Assembly: GCA_040388625.1 (NCBI GenBank) | Contig: JAZKBK010000003.1 | Coordinates: 62,001 to 126,000 of the forward strand | DNA length: 64,000 nt | Source: Gemmatimonadota bacterium | GTDB lineage: Bacteria > Gemmatimonadota > Gemmatimonadetes > Gemmatimonadales > Gemmatimonadaceae | Direction of reading: 5' to 3' | Shown: positions 36,578 to 45,489 of the stretch, piece after piece | How positions within the stretch are numbered: position 1 is the first letter of the stretch | How the letters are laid out: each line of letters begins with the position of its first letter | Position numbers and translations under genes: made by a program | Notes under the pieces: model-generated | Seen by the model: only the letters and a program-made list of their open reading frames with translations | What the model was told of the DNA's origin: nothing | Databases searched by the model: none

Positions 36578-37267
36578 GAAATGTGTCGCGCCGGCTCAAC
36601 GGGTGTTGGACGCAAGCGGCAGTGAACCGATCTGGCAGCGCGCCTGAAAACGGTCAAAACGGGCATGTGTCGTCGTCCGGGTTGGCTCGAATCTCAGCCG
36701 AAAACCAGCTTCCCCCGCTTCACGACGCCATCTGCCCGCCTGTAGATCACTGGGAAATCGGGCCCTACGCCCGGGAAACAGGCTCGCTTGCGCGCTCTGC
36801 CGCAGCGGGCGATCCAAAGTCGGACAAGAGTGGATATTTTCGCCGCATGAACGAATGTTCACTATATATTCGCCCCGGCACGACACTCGCTTAAACTCTC
36901 ACAAATTTGAGAAACGATTCGCAGATGTCAGTTATTGTTGAGAATCGGACTAATCTGCGCAATCGTGAGTCGACAACTTTCGTAACCTCGGATCAAGTGA
37001 CACGCCTTAGATCGTGCACTTCGCGGGGGGCAGTTGGCATCTACGGCATCCGCTCCTTTGAAGAGGCCGTTCTTGGCAGCGCCCTGCGCGACGTTCCTTT
37101 TGCCAGTGTAAATAATGAGCACGAATCCCGGAATCATCGGGGACGGGCAGCTACCGGGGCACTCCCGAGACCGTCCGACGATGCAAAGCCACAAACCTGT
37201 CGCCGTCAACTACCGGGACGTTGAAAGCGTGAGCTCTGAGATCAGGGAAACCTCCTCTGGCAGCGCC
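36578..37267. other. Long gene-free stretch upstream of rsmB
   Basis: About 690 bp lie between the fmt terminator and the chosen rsmB start, the longest gap in the window. No open frame here looks coding; the longest plus frames (36583-36894, 36907-37224) have no family resemblance. Bases 36840-36990 are visibly more AT-rich than the surroundings. They contain TATATT (36865-36870) and a small hairpin TCTCA-CAAATT-TGAGA at 36897-36912. A promoter with a 240-390 nt leader, or a small RNA, would fit. I recognise no tRNA, SRP, RNase P or tmRNA signature. If rsmB starts at 37115, the gap shrinks to about 540 bp. Confidence 0.5.
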
Positions 37268-38584
37268 ATGCGCAGCTCGTCGATCACTCCGACGCGGATC
37301 ATTGCCGCCGAGGTCTGCGCGGATGTTCGGGCTGGGCAGCTGCTGGATCCGTCGTTCGAACGGCACACCACGCAGATCGATTCTCGCGACCGGAGATGGA
37401 CGCAGGAACTGCTCTACGGGATGATGCGCAAGCGTGCCTTCCTCGACGCTGTCCTCTCCGACCGTGTCCGCGGAGGGCTCGTCCGCCTCGATCCGGACCT
37501 CATCGACCTGCTCAGGCTCGGCGCGTATCAGCTGCTCTGCATGGGGTCGGTCCCCGCCTACGCTGCGATCGCCCAGACAGTCGAGCTCACCAAGACGCGC
37601 CACGGAATTGGCGCCAGCAAGCTCGCGAACGCGGTTCTGCGGCGAACTGACCGGGAGCGCGCCAACCTGGGCGTGGCGACGCCGCCAGATCCTATCGATG
37701 CACTCGCGCTCGCCAATTCGCACCCTCGCTGGCTCGTCGCCCGGTGGGTGGCACGGTGGGGCGCCGAGGAGACGGCAGCACTGCTGGCCGCAAACAACAC
37801 CGAGGCGCCGGTAGTTCTTCGGCCGTACAATACGACGCGCGCCGAGCTGGCCGACATGCTCACGGCGGCGGGAGTACCGACGCACGGAGCCCCCCTTGTC
37901 GCCGACTCCATCGAGTTGGGGCACGGTGTTTCGCTTACCGAGCTCGAGGCGTTCACGCGCGGGCTGTTCTTCGTGCAGGATCCGGCCGCGACGCTGGTCG
38001 TCCAGTACGCCGGCATCGCACCGGGATCCCGGGTCGCGGACCTGTGCGCGGCGCCTGGCGGCAAGACCTTCGAGATGGCCCGCGATGCTGAAGTAGTGTT
38101 TGCGGCCGATCGGTCGGCCGCGCGCATGCAGCGCGTGATTGCGACGGCGCTTCGGCTCAATGCGAAGAACGTCGTGCCGCTGGTCGACGACGCTCGGCAT
38201 CCCGCCTTGCGCAACATGGATGCTGTCCTGGTCGATGTGCCCTGCACCGGCACGGGCACCTTCCGGCGCCATCCGGACGCTCGCTGGCGCCTCAAGGCCT
38301 CGGACCTCGCTGTGATGCCTGCGATCCAGCGATCCATCATCCGGGCCGCCGCCGAAGCGGTGAAGCCGGGCGGGCTGCTCATCTACAGCACGTGCTCGTT
38401 GGAACCCGAGGAGAACGACACCCAGGTGGAAACATTCCTCGACGAACACCCCGAATTCACGCTGGAGCCGCCGCCTGATGGCGTGGTACCTGCTTCCACC
38501 CTGGATGCGGGACGCCTTCGCGTCCTACCGCACAGGCATGGAACCGACGGCGCCTTCGCCGCAAGACTTCGGAGATCTGAATAG
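37268..38584 (+). CDS. rsmB: 16S rRNA m5C967 methyltransferase (RsmB/Sun)
   Basis: This 438-residue protein has an N-terminal NusB-like domain (TPTRIIAAEVCADVRAG, RRWTQELLYGMMRKR). The C-terminal SAM-dependent domain shows VADLCAAPGGKTFEMA, the catalytic Cys in DVPCTGTGTFRRHPDARWR, and the second Cys in IYSTCSLEPEEND. The frame is open back to 37115, which would add 51 residues without family likeness, so the ATG at 37268 is preferred; neither start has a clear Shine-Dalgarno. A GTG for the PASTA gene abuts its stop. Confidence 0.9.
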   Translation: MRSSSITPTRIIAAEVCADVRAGQLLDPSFERHTTQIDSRDRRWTQELLYGMMRKRAFLDAVLSDRVRGGLVRLDPDLIDLLRLGAYQLLCMGSVPAYAAIAQTVELTKTRHGIGASKLANAVLRRTDRERANLGVATPPDPIDALALANSHPRWLVARWVARWGAEETAALLAANNTEAPVVLRPYNTTRAELADMLTAAGVPTHGAPLVADSIELGHGVSLTELEAFTRGLFFVQDPAATLVVQYAGIAPGSRVADLCAAPGGKTFEMARDAEVVFAADRSAARMQRVIATALRLNAKNVVPLVDDARHPALRNMDAVLVDVPCTGTGTFRRHPDARWRLKASDLAVMPAIQRSIIRAAAEAVKPGGLLIYSTCSLEPEENDTQVETFLDEHPEFTLEPPPDGVVPASTLDAGRLRVLPHRHGTDGAFAARLRRSE

Positions 38585-39121
38585 GTGAATTTTCGCGCGC
38601 TCCTGCGGCGTGCGTTTCCTTACATAGTGATCGGCATCGGCGGCTTCGCGCTTGCTTACGTCGTGATCTTGATCTTCGTCCTTCCCACGAAGATCGTTCC
38701 ATCAGCGCCGCAGCCTTCCGCTCCCGCGTCGTCGCCGGCATTCCAGCCCATCGATACGGCAGTCACGCAGCCACCACCCATGCCGGCCGAGCCTCCGCCG
38801 GTCAACGCTCGAATCATTCAGGCGCCACGGGACACGACGCCCATCATCACCCCCGATCTCGTGGGCATGGCGCTCCCGGACGCGCGCGGCGTCCTGAACA
38901 ACCTGCGGCTCAGAACCGTGGTCACCCGCGATACCAGCTCGTTTCAGCCTCCGAATACCGTGATCCGGCAGGATCCAGCCGCAAATTCACCCATCACGGC
39001 GGGTGAATCCGTCACTCTTACTGTGTCGTACTTTCCTCCGGACAGCACCTCCAATACAATCCGGGTACCGCGAACGCCCGCGCCACCGATTATCCGGCCA
39101 GCCGCAGATTCGCTCCACTAG
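38585..39121 (+). CDS. Membrane-anchored single-PASTA-domain protein
   Basis: This 178-residue protein starts at GTG immediately after the rsmB stop. It has an N-terminal TM (AFPYIVIGIGGFALAYVVILIFVLP), a Pro-rich spacer, and then one PASTA domain: TPDLVGMALPDARGVLNNLRLRTVV, VIRQDPAANSPITAGESVTLTVS. It ends in a Pro/Arg tail. PASTA domains bind peptidoglycan fragments or act as spacers in Ser/Thr kinases and PBPs. Here there is no kinase or PBP domain, so it is a stand-alone wall-sensing or scaffold candidate. Its fixed place after rsmB suggests co-expression. Confidence 0.85.
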   Translation: MNFRALLRRAFPYIVIGIGGFALAYVVILIFVLPTKIVPSAPQPSAPASSPAFQPIDTAVTQPPPMPAEPPPVNARIIQAPRDTTPIITPDLVGMALPDARGVLNNLRLRTVVTRDTSSFQPPNTVIRQDPAANSPITAGESVTLTVSYFPPDSTSNTIRVPRTPAPPIIRPAADSLH

Positions 39122-39148
39122 CTGGACACGACCCATCCAAAGCACGTC

Positions 39149-39823
39149 ATGACAGTGAAACCAATTCGCATTGCCCCCTCGATACTGAGCGCGGACTTCG
39201 CATGCCTTCGCGACGAGATCGACATGTGCAGGCAGGGCGGCGCCGACTGGATTCACGTCGATGTGATGGATGGGCAGTTCGTCCCGAATCTGACATTCGG
39301 TACCAAGGTCATCGACGCGGTGAGACGTTGCACGGATCTGCCCATCGACGTTCATCTGATGGTGATCCATCCTGAATCGTACTTCGAGGATTTCGCACGC
39401 GCGGGAGCAACGGGACTGACGATCCACGCCGAGGCCACCGTGCATCTCCAGCGTCACCTGTCCCATATCAGATCGCTCGGCTGTAGAGCGGGAGTCGCGA
39501 TCAATCCCGCGACGTCGCTGGACTCAGTGCGTGAAGTGACTGACGACATCGATCTCCTGCTCGTGATGACGGTCAATCCAGGATTCGGAGGACAGGCGTT
39601 CATTCCTGCGTCGATCGACAAGATCCGTCGCGCGCGGCGGCTGCTCGACGAGTCACGCTCCGATGCGGATCTGGAAGTCGACGGCGGTGTGGCGCGCGAC
39701 ACGATTCTGCAATGCCGTCGTGCCGGCGCCGACACGTTTGTCGCTGGCAATGCGATCTTCTCGGCGGCCAGACCATCTGCAGAAATTGGCGAGCTGAGAG
39801 CCGCCGCGACGGAGCTGGCATGA
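39149..39823 (+). CDS. rpe: Ribulose-phosphate 3-epimerase
   Basis: This 224-residue TIM-barrel enzyme interconverts ribulose-5-phosphate and xylulose-5-phosphate. Blocks are IAPSILSADFACL, WIHVDVMDGQFVPNLTFG (His, Asp metal ligands), DVHLMVIHPE, LLVMTVNPGFGGQAFIP and LEVDGGV. The C-terminal phosphate-binding segment ADTFVAGNAIF is also present. Its TGA overlaps the ATG of the thioredoxin-like gene (ATGA). Confidence 0.95.
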   Translation: MTVKPIRIAPSILSADFACLRDEIDMCRQGGADWIHVDVMDGQFVPNLTFGTKVIDAVRRCTDLPIDVHLMVIHPESYFEDFARAGATGLTIHAEATVHLQRHLSHIRSLGCRAGVAINPATSLDSVREVTDDIDLLLVMTVNPGFGGQAFIPASIDKIRRARRLLDESRSDADLEVDGGVARDTILQCRRAGADTFVAGNAIFSAARPSAEIGELRAAATELA

Positions 39824-40362
39824 CTGGCCGCGGACAGCTGGGCGTCGTTGCAATAGTGCTTGTTGCGGTGGCCGCGATCGGATTCGCGGTTACGCGCGCC
39901 CTCGGGACCGAGCTCACGCCGCTTGGCGCCGGCACGAGAGCTCCCGACTTTCATGCAGTGACGCTCGACACGCCGCCCAAACCGAAATCTCTCGCCGACT
40001 ACAAGGGCCAGGTTGTTCTGGTCAATATCTGGGCGACATGGTGCCAACCATGCCGGGTCGAGATGCCGAGCATCGAGCGCCTTTACAAGACGTACGGACC
40101 CAAGGGCCTGCGTGTGGTCGCGGTGAGCATCGACGATCCGGGTACCGAGCCAGCCATTCGCGCCTTCGTACGGGACATGGGAATGACATTCGATGTGCTG
40201 CACGATCCTGCTGGCAAGATCGAGCACGCATATCAGGTGACCGGTTACCCGGAAACCGTGATCATCGGCAAGGACGGCGTGATTCGCAAGAAAGTTGCGA
40301 TGGCCATCGACTGGGACACAGAGGGAAACCGCCGTCTCATCGAACACCTGCTTTCAGAATGA
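39820..40362 (+). CDS. TlpA/ResA-like membrane-tethered thioredoxin
   Basis: This 180-residue protein has an N-terminal signal anchor (LGVVAIVLVAVAAIGFAV) followed by a periplasmic thioredoxin domain. The redox motif is WCQPC in NIWATWCQPCRVEMPSI, and the cis-Pro region is GYPETVII. It probably reduces or oxidises periplasmic thiols, for example in cytochrome c maturation, though no ccm gene is near. The ATG overlaps the rpe stop, so the two are coupled. Confidence 0.9.
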   Translation: MTGRGQLGVVAIVLVAVAAIGFAVTRALGTELTPLGAGTRAPDFHAVTLDTPPKPKSLADYKGQVVLVNIWATWCQPCRVEMPSIERLYKTYGPKGLRVVAVSIDDPGTEPAIRAFVRDMGMTFDVLHDPAGKIEHAYQVTGYPETVIIGKDGVIRKKVAMAIDWDTEGNRRLIEHLLSE

Positions 40363-40380
40363 CACGAGCATGACACTGTC

Positions 40381-41415
40381 GTGACTCGCATCCTGGGCAT
40401 CGAGACATCGTGTGATGAAACGTCGGCCGCGATTGTCGATGACGAAAATGGCGTTCCAACGCTTCGCGCACTCGTCATTCTCTCGCAGGACGTGCATCGC
40501 GTGTTCGGAGGTGTAGTCCCGGAGATCGCGTCGCGCGCCCATCTCACGGCGATAGTCCCCGTGGTACGCGAGACTGTTGCACAGGCAGCCGCCACTCTCA
40601 GCGATCTCGACGCTGTCGCGGTCACGACGGAGCCAGGACTGGTTGGCGCACTCATGGTAGGACTCAACTACGCCAAGGGTCTGTCGCTCGCGCTCGATAT
40701 TCCGATGATCGCGGTCCATCACATGGAAGGTCATCTCTTCGCGACTTCGCTGGACGATGCAACCGCCGAGCCGCCGTTCACGGCGCTGCTGGTTTCCGGA
40801 GGCCATACCCTGTTGCTCGATGTTCCAGCGTGGGGCAGCTACAAGCTACTTGGCTCCACGCGCGACGACGCCGCCGGTGAAGCTTTCGACAAGGTCGCGA
40901 AGTTGCTTGGTTTGCCATATCCCGGTGGACGTCACGTAGAGGCCCTTGCTCGCGATGGAGATCCTTCGCGCTTCCGCTTCAGCCGGCCGATGTTGCACAG
41001 AAATACGCCGAGCGACGACTCGTCGTATTTTGACGTTTCATTCAGCGGACTCAAGACCGCCGTGCTCAACGCGGTGCGGGGCTCGTCCGACATCGACCGC
41101 GATCGAGCCGATATCGCGCGTGGATTTCAGGATGCGCTCATCGAGACACTTGTCGAGAAAACCGCGCGCGCGGCCTCGATGTTTCATCGTGACCGGATAG
41201 TGCTCGGCGGCGGCGTCGCCTGCAATCGCACGTTGATCGAGGCGATGCGCGCACGGATGGGCATCCACGTCGAGGTGTTCGCGCCCACTCCGCGACTCGC
41301 TACGGACAACGCCGCCATGATCGCCCGGGCGGGACTCTTCCGTTATAATCATGGTGAGCGGGCATCGCTCGACCACGCCGCACGAGCGACCGCACCACTT
41401 CCTGGCCAGGAATGA
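40381..41415 (+). CDS. tsaD: tRNA N6-adenosine threonylcarbamoyltransferase
   Basis: This 344-residue Kae1/Gcp-family protein transfers threonylcarbamoyl to A37 of ANN-decoding tRNAs. It starts at GTG and shows ILGIETSCDETSAAIVD, the metal-binding IAVHHMEGHL, LLVSGGHTLL, AAGEAFDKVAKLLGLPYPGG and the C-terminal LGGGVACNRTL and ATDNAAMIA. Partner genes tsaB, tsaC and tsaE are not in the window. The stop overlaps the lgt start (ATGA). Confidence 0.95.
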   Translation: MTRILGIETSCDETSAAIVDDENGVPTLRALVILSQDVHRVFGGVVPEIASRAHLTAIVPVVRETVAQAAATLSDLDAVAVTTEPGLVGALMVGLNYAKGLSLALDIPMIAVHHMEGHLFATSLDDATAEPPFTALLVSGGHTLLLDVPAWGSYKLLGSTRDDAAGEAFDKVAKLLGLPYPGGRHVEALARDGDPSRFRFSRPMLHRNTPSDDSSYFDVSFSGLKTAVLNAVRGSSDIDRDRADIARGFQDALIETLVEKTARAASMFHRDRIVLGGGVACNRTLIEAMRARMGIHVEVFAPTPRLATDNAAMIARAGLFRYNHGERASLDHAARATAPLPGQE

Positions 41416-42266
41416 CTCACATCTTCGCATCGATCTCACAGAACGCCTTCACCTACAACATCGGCCGATTCGAATTCACCGGATTCGGCATCGCGATGTT
41501 GGCAGCGTTCATAATTGCCCAGATCGTCGCACAGCGCGAGATGTGGCGCCGCGGCCACGATCCGGCACCGATCTCGGATCTGGTATTTGCAGCCGTCATA
41601 GGCGGAATACTCGGCGGCAAGATCTACTACGCGATACTGATGGGCGACGTCAGCGCGCTCTTCAGCCGGGCCGGCCTGGTGTTCTGGGGCGGCCTCATTG
41701 GTGGAATCATCGCCGTGCTGTTCGTCGCGTGGCGCAAGAAGATGAGCCTGCTGCGCGTCGCGGACGTTGGAGGAATTGCCGTCGCCGCCGCCTACTCCAT
41801 CGGGCGTACCGGCTGCTGGGCGGTCGGAGACGACTACGGAAGGCCGTGGAATGGACCGTGGGCCGTCGCTTTCCCGAATGGCGCGCCGCCAAGTACGGTT
41901 GGAAACATGACGCGCATGTTCCACATGCCCTTCCCCGCTGGAATGAATCCGATGCAGGTTGTGTCGGTGCACCCGACGCAACTGTACGAAGTCGTGCTCG
42001 CGTTCATCATGTTCCTGATCCTCTGGCGCTTGCGCGACCACGCGCACGCGGAAGGCTGGCTGTTCGGCGTCTATTGCGTGCTGGCAGGAACCGAGCGCTT
42101 CTTCATGGAGATCTTTCGCGCCAAGGACGATCGCTTCTTCGGCCCGTTTACAAGTGCGCAGGTGATCGCGGTGCTGTTCGTAATTGCGGGCGTGATCATA
42201 ATGCAGCTTCGCCGCAACGTCACCGAGCGCGCACCGGGAATCCACGCGCAACCACGCTCCGCGTAA
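41412..42266 (+). CDS. lgt: Prolipoprotein diacylglyceryl transferase
   Basis: This 284-residue polytopic inner-membrane enzyme adds diacylglycerol to the lipobox cysteine of prolipoproteins. It has about seven TMs. VFWGGLIGGIIAV, GRTGCWAVGDDYGRPW, the HPTQLYE motif and TERFFMEIFRAKDDR are the conserved blocks. The usual signature 'GRIGNFINGE' is altered to GRTGCWAVGDD, a variant also known from other phyla. It is the last gene of the rsmB-to-lgt run and converges on the CYTH gene 31 bp away. Confidence 0.92.
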   Translation: MTHIFASISQNAFTYNIGRFEFTGFGIAMLAAFIIAQIVAQREMWRRGHDPAPISDLVFAAVIGGILGGKIYYAILMGDVSALFSRAGLVFWGGLIGGIIAVLFVAWRKKMSLLRVADVGGIAVAAAYSIGRTGCWAVGDDYGRPWNGPWAVAFPNGAPPSTVGNMTRMFHMPFPAGMNPMQVVSVHPTQLYEVVLAFIMFLILWRLRDHAHAEGWLFGVYCVLAGTERFFMEIFRAKDDRFFGPFTSAQVIAVLFVIAGVIIMQLRRNVTERAPGIHAQPRSA

Positions 42267-42297
42267 CCCACGCGACGCGCAGCCGGCTGCCAGCTGA

Positions 42298-42909
42298 TCA
42301 ACCGGACTCGAGATCCTGGTCGCAGATCGCGGCCCGCTGTCCGGTCCGGGCCTCGTACGCACGAACAAAATCGGCCAACCGATCGGCCGAGAACATCGCT
42401 CGCGGCATCCCGAGCGCGGTGACGGTGCGCTCGATTCCGGCCTGATAGCCCTCGACCTCGACCAGCGCGTCCATCCGCGGATACTGCTCGAACCGGATCA
42501 CCGTCCGCGCATCGGTCTCCACGTCCAGGATCTCATACTGTACGATTTTTCGGTCAATCTGACCGATTACCCCGAAACCTAGCCGGTTGAGAATTGCCGC
42601 CAGCTGGTTCGGATCGGTCACGCCGGTCGTCAACTCGGATCGAACCTTGAAGCCCCCCTCGCGCAATGTCGGGCCTTTCCAGTCGAGGTGTGCGGTAACG
42701 CCAAGCCGGCTCACGTAGGTCCGAATCCGCAGGACAAAGTCGCTTGCGGCAAGCATCCCATCCGGAGTGTCATAAATACGGTCGTGCAACGAGCCGTCGA
42801 ACACGAGCAGCCCGCCTGCATTTTCGATGTTGCGACGTGCAGCACCGACGTCTTCCACGCGCGCCTTGAGCTCGACCTCGCGCGTCGGCTCGCTCATCCG
42901 CTCGCTCAT
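42298..42909 (-). CDS. CYTH-domain protein (class IV adenylate cyclase/ThTPase-like)
   Basis: This 203-residue protein has the N-terminal ExExK signature EVELKARVED, followed by VFDGSLHDRIYDTPDGML, FVLRIRTYV, and LTAHLDWKGPT. The paired acidic residues are in RFEQYPRMDALVEVEGYQ. CYTH enzymes act on triphosphorylated substrates (ATP, thiamine triphosphate, inorganic triphosphate) with divalent metal. The CyaB-like 'class IV adenylate cyclase' wording fits the first and last blocks. The ATG overlaps the HAD stop (ATGA), so they are translated together. Confidence 0.85.
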   Translation of the reverse strand: MSERMSEPTREVELKARVEDVGAARRNIENAGGLLVFDGSLHDRIYDTPDGMLAASDFVLRIRTYVSRLGVTAHLDWKGPTLREGGFKVRSELTTGVTDPNQLAAILNRLGFGVIGQIDRKIVQYEILDVETDARTVIRFEQYPRMDALVEVEGYQAGIERTVTALGMPRAMFSADRLADFVRAYEARTGQRAAICDQDLESG

Positions 42910-43598
42910 CCGATGATCGCCGTCATGACGGCGTCGGTGTCGCTCAGATCCGAGAACACGGCGTACGGCTCGTGCACGCCCAGCTCGTCCATCGAGTAGG
43001 CGCCAGTCGCAACGGCAATTGCGCGCGCCCCGAGCGTCCTGCCGCACGAGATGTCGGCGGGTGTATCGCCGATCACTATCACATCGCGGCCTCCGAGCGT
43101 GACACCGAACGCATCCTGCATGCGCCGATGCGCGATTGCGGGCAACTCACCCCGTATCTCGTGATCGGACCCGAATGCGTTGATGCGAAACTGTTCGAAG
43201 TCCAGACCAACTGCACCGAGCTTGAGCCTCGCGCCTGGCTCCACATTGCCGGTGAGAAGACCAAGAACAGAGTCGTCGCGCGCGTGCACCGCATGAATCA
43301 ACTCGGCCACGCCCGGATACAGACCAACGTGGCGCTCGGGGTCGCGCAACCGGCTCGGGAGCGTTGCGACGTAGAGAGAAATGACCTGGTCCATGCCCGC
43401 ATCGATCTCCGCCTCGCTGATTCCGGCATCAAGCATGGATTCGCGCACGATCTGCTTGTCCGTCTTGCCGTCGTAGCGCATGGACGAATCACCCGCGGTC
43501 CCAAAGACTGTCGCGAGAGCATGTTCCATCGCGTCGCGACCAGCGCCGCCAGAGTGGAGGATCGTACCGTCTATGTCGAAAAGAACCAGATGTTGCAT
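42906..43598 (-). CDS. HAD-superfamily phosphatase (phosphoglycolate phosphatase-like)
   Basis: This 230-residue hydrolase starts at the ATG at 43598 with MQHLVLFDIDGTILHSGGAG (motif I, nucleophile and acid Asp). A helical cap follows (YDGKTDKQIVRESMLDAGIS). LGLLTGNVEPGARLKL is motif II. FRINAFGSDHEIRGELPAIAHRRM leads to the IGDTPADISCGRTLGARAIAVATG motif IV. The substrate is unknown; phosphoglycolate would fit the glyoxylate-related genes at 5873-9570, but that is speculation. It is co-transcribed with CYTH and EamA genes. Confidence 0.88.
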   Translation of the reverse strand: MQHLVLFDIDGTILHSGGAGRDAMEHALATVFGTAGDSSMRYDGKTDKQIVRESMLDAGISEAEIDAGMDQVISLYVATLPSRLRDPERHVGLYPGVAELIHAVHARDDSVLGLLTGNVEPGARLKLGAVGLDFEQFRINAFGSDHEIRGELPAIAHRRMQDAFGVTLGGRDVIVIGDTPADISCGRTLGARAIAVATGAYSMDELGVHEPYAVFSDLSDTDAVMTAIIG

Positions 43599-43620
43599 TA
43601 TGGAAAATGTAGGGGGGCGC

Positions 43621-44502
43621 TCACGCACGGGTGAGAAACAATCCGCCGATGATCGAAGCGGTGCCGGCAATCTGCCACACAGTTGGCGCTTCGCCGAGAG
43701 CGGCCCAGCCGGTGAGAATCGCGACGATCGGCTGGAGGTTGCTGTACATCGAAGTTCGCGTAGGTCCCAGGACGCGGATTCCCCTGTAGTAAAAGAGATA
43801 CGCAACGCCAATCGATATCACGCTGCTGTATGCCACGCACCACCAGGCGGTGGCAGATGCATGAGCCGATCCGATGCTGGAAATCGCGAATGGAGTAGCG
43901 AACGCCAACGGCAACATTCCGCCGGCCATTGTGAGCGCACTCAACTGCACAGAGTCGACGCGGTGTGTGAGCGGCTGCAATCCGACCGTATACACGGTCC
44001 AGCACAACACGCCCATGAACACGATCAGCGCTCCAATCATGGAGCCATGCCGTGACGCACCAGTCGCGCTTCCAAGCATGACGATCGCAACACCTCCAAC
44101 GGAGAGAGCAATTCCGCCCCACGCTCTCACGCTCACCTTTTCCACGCCTCTGGCCCAGCTGAGCAGGGCGATGAAAGCGGGCGCCGATGCCAGAATGAGC
44201 GCAGCACTTCCGACGCGAGTGCGAGACACCCCAAACACGAAGAGAAGCTGATACAGACCGTTGCCGAGCACGCCAAGGCCGAGCAGCCGCAGTACGTCAG
44301 ATCTGGTCGGCCACTTCTTGCGTTGAAGCAGCACAGCCACCAGTAACATCAACGTGGCGATGAGCACGCGCATCCAGGTGAACGCCAGTGCGCCGAACGC
44401 AAGGCCTGCGTATTTGACCACCGCATAATTGACTCCCCATATCGTTGCCATGAGGAGTAGAAGCATGTCGGTGGATCCGAACGATTTTGACCGGTCTGGC
44501 AT
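43621..44502 (-). CDS. EamA/DMT-family transporter
   Basis: This 293-residue inner-membrane protein has ten predicted TMs in two EamA repeats: MLLLLMATIWGVNYAVVKYAG near the start, and SMIGALIVFMGVLCWTVYTVGLQPL in the second half. DMT transporters export small metabolites or amino acids. The ATG at 44502 lies only 24 bp from the divergent GTG at 44527. The longer frame to 44697 is antisense noise. It leads the EamA-HAD-CYTH run. Confidence 0.9.
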   Translation of the reverse strand: MPDRSKSFGSTDMLLLLMATIWGVNYAVVKYAGLAFGALAFTWMRVLIATLMLLVAVLLQRKKWPTRSDVLRLLGLGVLGNGLYQLLFVFGVSRTRVGSAALILASAPAFIALLSWARGVEKVSVRAWGGIALSVGGVAIVMLGSATGASRHGSMIGALIVFMGVLCWTVYTVGLQPLTHRVDSVQLSALTMAGGMLPLAFATPFAISSIGSAHASATAWWCVAYSSVISIGVAYLFYYRGIRVLGPTRTSMYSNLQPIVAILTGWAALGEAPTVWQIAGTASIIGGLFLTRA

Positions 44503-44517
44503 CCTCAAATCTAGTAT
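44487..44517 (+). promoter_or_regulatory. Candidate promoter for the DUF6941-like gene inside the EamA start region
   Basis: TTGACC (44487-44492) and TAGTAT (44512-44517) are 19 bp apart, with the GTG start at 44527 only nine bases further. The -35 lies inside the EamA coding region. On the reverse strand the same 24-bp spacer holds GATACT ten bases before the EamA ATG, so two face-to-face promoters share it. Confidence 0.4.
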
Positions 44518-44526
44518 CTTTAGGAC

Positions 44527-44958
44527 GTGCACATCTCCTTTGCAGTCTTCGCCGATGCGGCCAACTTGTCGCAGGAAGGTAAGCTCAACGTCCTCGGGAT
44601 CTTCGACGCGTTGCACGTGAGCACATTTCCGTCGATGCATCCGCGTGCTCACTTCGTGGTACGTGTGAAGGGCGGTCCAGCGGATTCCGGTACACATCAG
44701 CTGACGTTTCGCTGGGTCAATCCTCGCGACGCGGAGCTGTGGACTTCGAGCGGCGAGCTTGCGGTCGAGGCCGGCCCCACGGCTGCGCTCGAAATGGACC
44801 TGCCGATAATCGCGGTAGTCGATCTGCCGCTCGATGCCGCCGGCCAGTATACGATGCGGGTCGAGCTGGATGGCGAGCCTGTGGCTCGCACGAGCGTTTT
44901 CGTCAACGGCCCCGCCGCCACGCTACCCTACAGCACCTCGCCAACGCTGGTCTCGTAG
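44527..44958 (+). CDS. DUF6941-like protein
   Basis: This 143-residue soluble protein from a GTG start has the sequence SFAVFADAANLSQEGKLNVLGIFD at its N-terminus, then HFVVRVKGGPADSGTHQLTF and LPLDAAGQYTMRVELDGEPV. It looks like a beta-sandwich of the uncharacterised DUF6941 family, where the 'ADAANxSxxGKLNVLGIF' start is common. No catalytic pattern is evident. Function is unknown. It is separated by about 265 bp from the carrier-protein cassette downstream and may or may not belong to it. Confidence 0.7.
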   Translation: MHISFAVFADAANLSQEGKLNVLGIFDALHVSTFPSMHPRAHFVVRVKGGPADSGTHQLTFRWVNPRDAELWTSSGELAVEAGPTAALEMDLPIIAVVDLPLDAAGQYTMRVELDGEPVARTSVFVNGPAATLPYSTSPTLVS

Positions 44959-45223
44959 CCAGCCGGTCCGATCGGGCGCCAGAGGCCGATACGGACCGAT
45001 TCCGAACATTCGTTTCGTGAACCTTGACGCCCCGCATGCCGATACTGCAAAGCAGACGAATTCCGCATCCCACTGGCCGGGCGTCGTCCTCGTTGGTGGT
45101 GAGTGCGCCGCGGTTCAGTTCGGAACCTGGCCATCGACGGACGGACACGACGGCCGCGCGACCGTTGGCGAGAACTGCCATCGCCGTCGTGTCAACGAGT
45201 TCTCCCGCTACAAACGCCAGCCG

Positions 45224-45481
45224 ATGATCGACAAGATTCGCAATACTCTGCATCAGTACGCACATCTGAATCGCGACGTGTTTACAATTTCGGAAGACGC
45301 CGATCTGTATGCGTACGGATTGACATCACACGCCACTGTCAACCTCATGCTTGGGCTGGAAGACACCTTCCAGGTCGAGTTTCCGGAGCGCATGTTGCGC
45401 CGCCGGACGTTCGAGACAATTGCCAACATTCATGAATCGATCGTAGAGCTCACAGCCGGCCAGCCGACGGCCGCATCCTGA
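45224..45481 (+). CDS. Acyl-carrier-protein-like carrier for an aminoacyl group
   Basis: This 85-residue protein starts at the ATG at 45224 (MIDKIRNTLHQYAHLN). It has the four-helix ACP pattern with helix II around YGLTSHATVNLMLGLEDTFQVEFPERML. Ser35 in GLTSH occupies the phosphopantetheine site, where fatty-acid ACPs read DSL. The frame is open upstream to 44834, but that part has no ACP character. It is nine bases upstream of a flavoprotein gene and two genes upstream of an amino acid:[carrier protein] ligase, so an aminoacyl cargo is likely. The 265 bp before it hold no gene. Confidence 0.85.
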   Translation: MIDKIRNTLHQYAHLNRDVFTISEDADLYAYGLTSHATVNLMLGLEDTFQVEFPERMLRRRTFETIANIHESIVELTAGQPTAAS

Positions 45482-45489
45482 GCGCCGCG

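Noticed and set aside
36680..36705. T-arm-like GGCTCGAATCTCAGCC
   Set aside because: The loop and stem do not fit the tRNA consensus, and no cloverleaf can be drawn around it.
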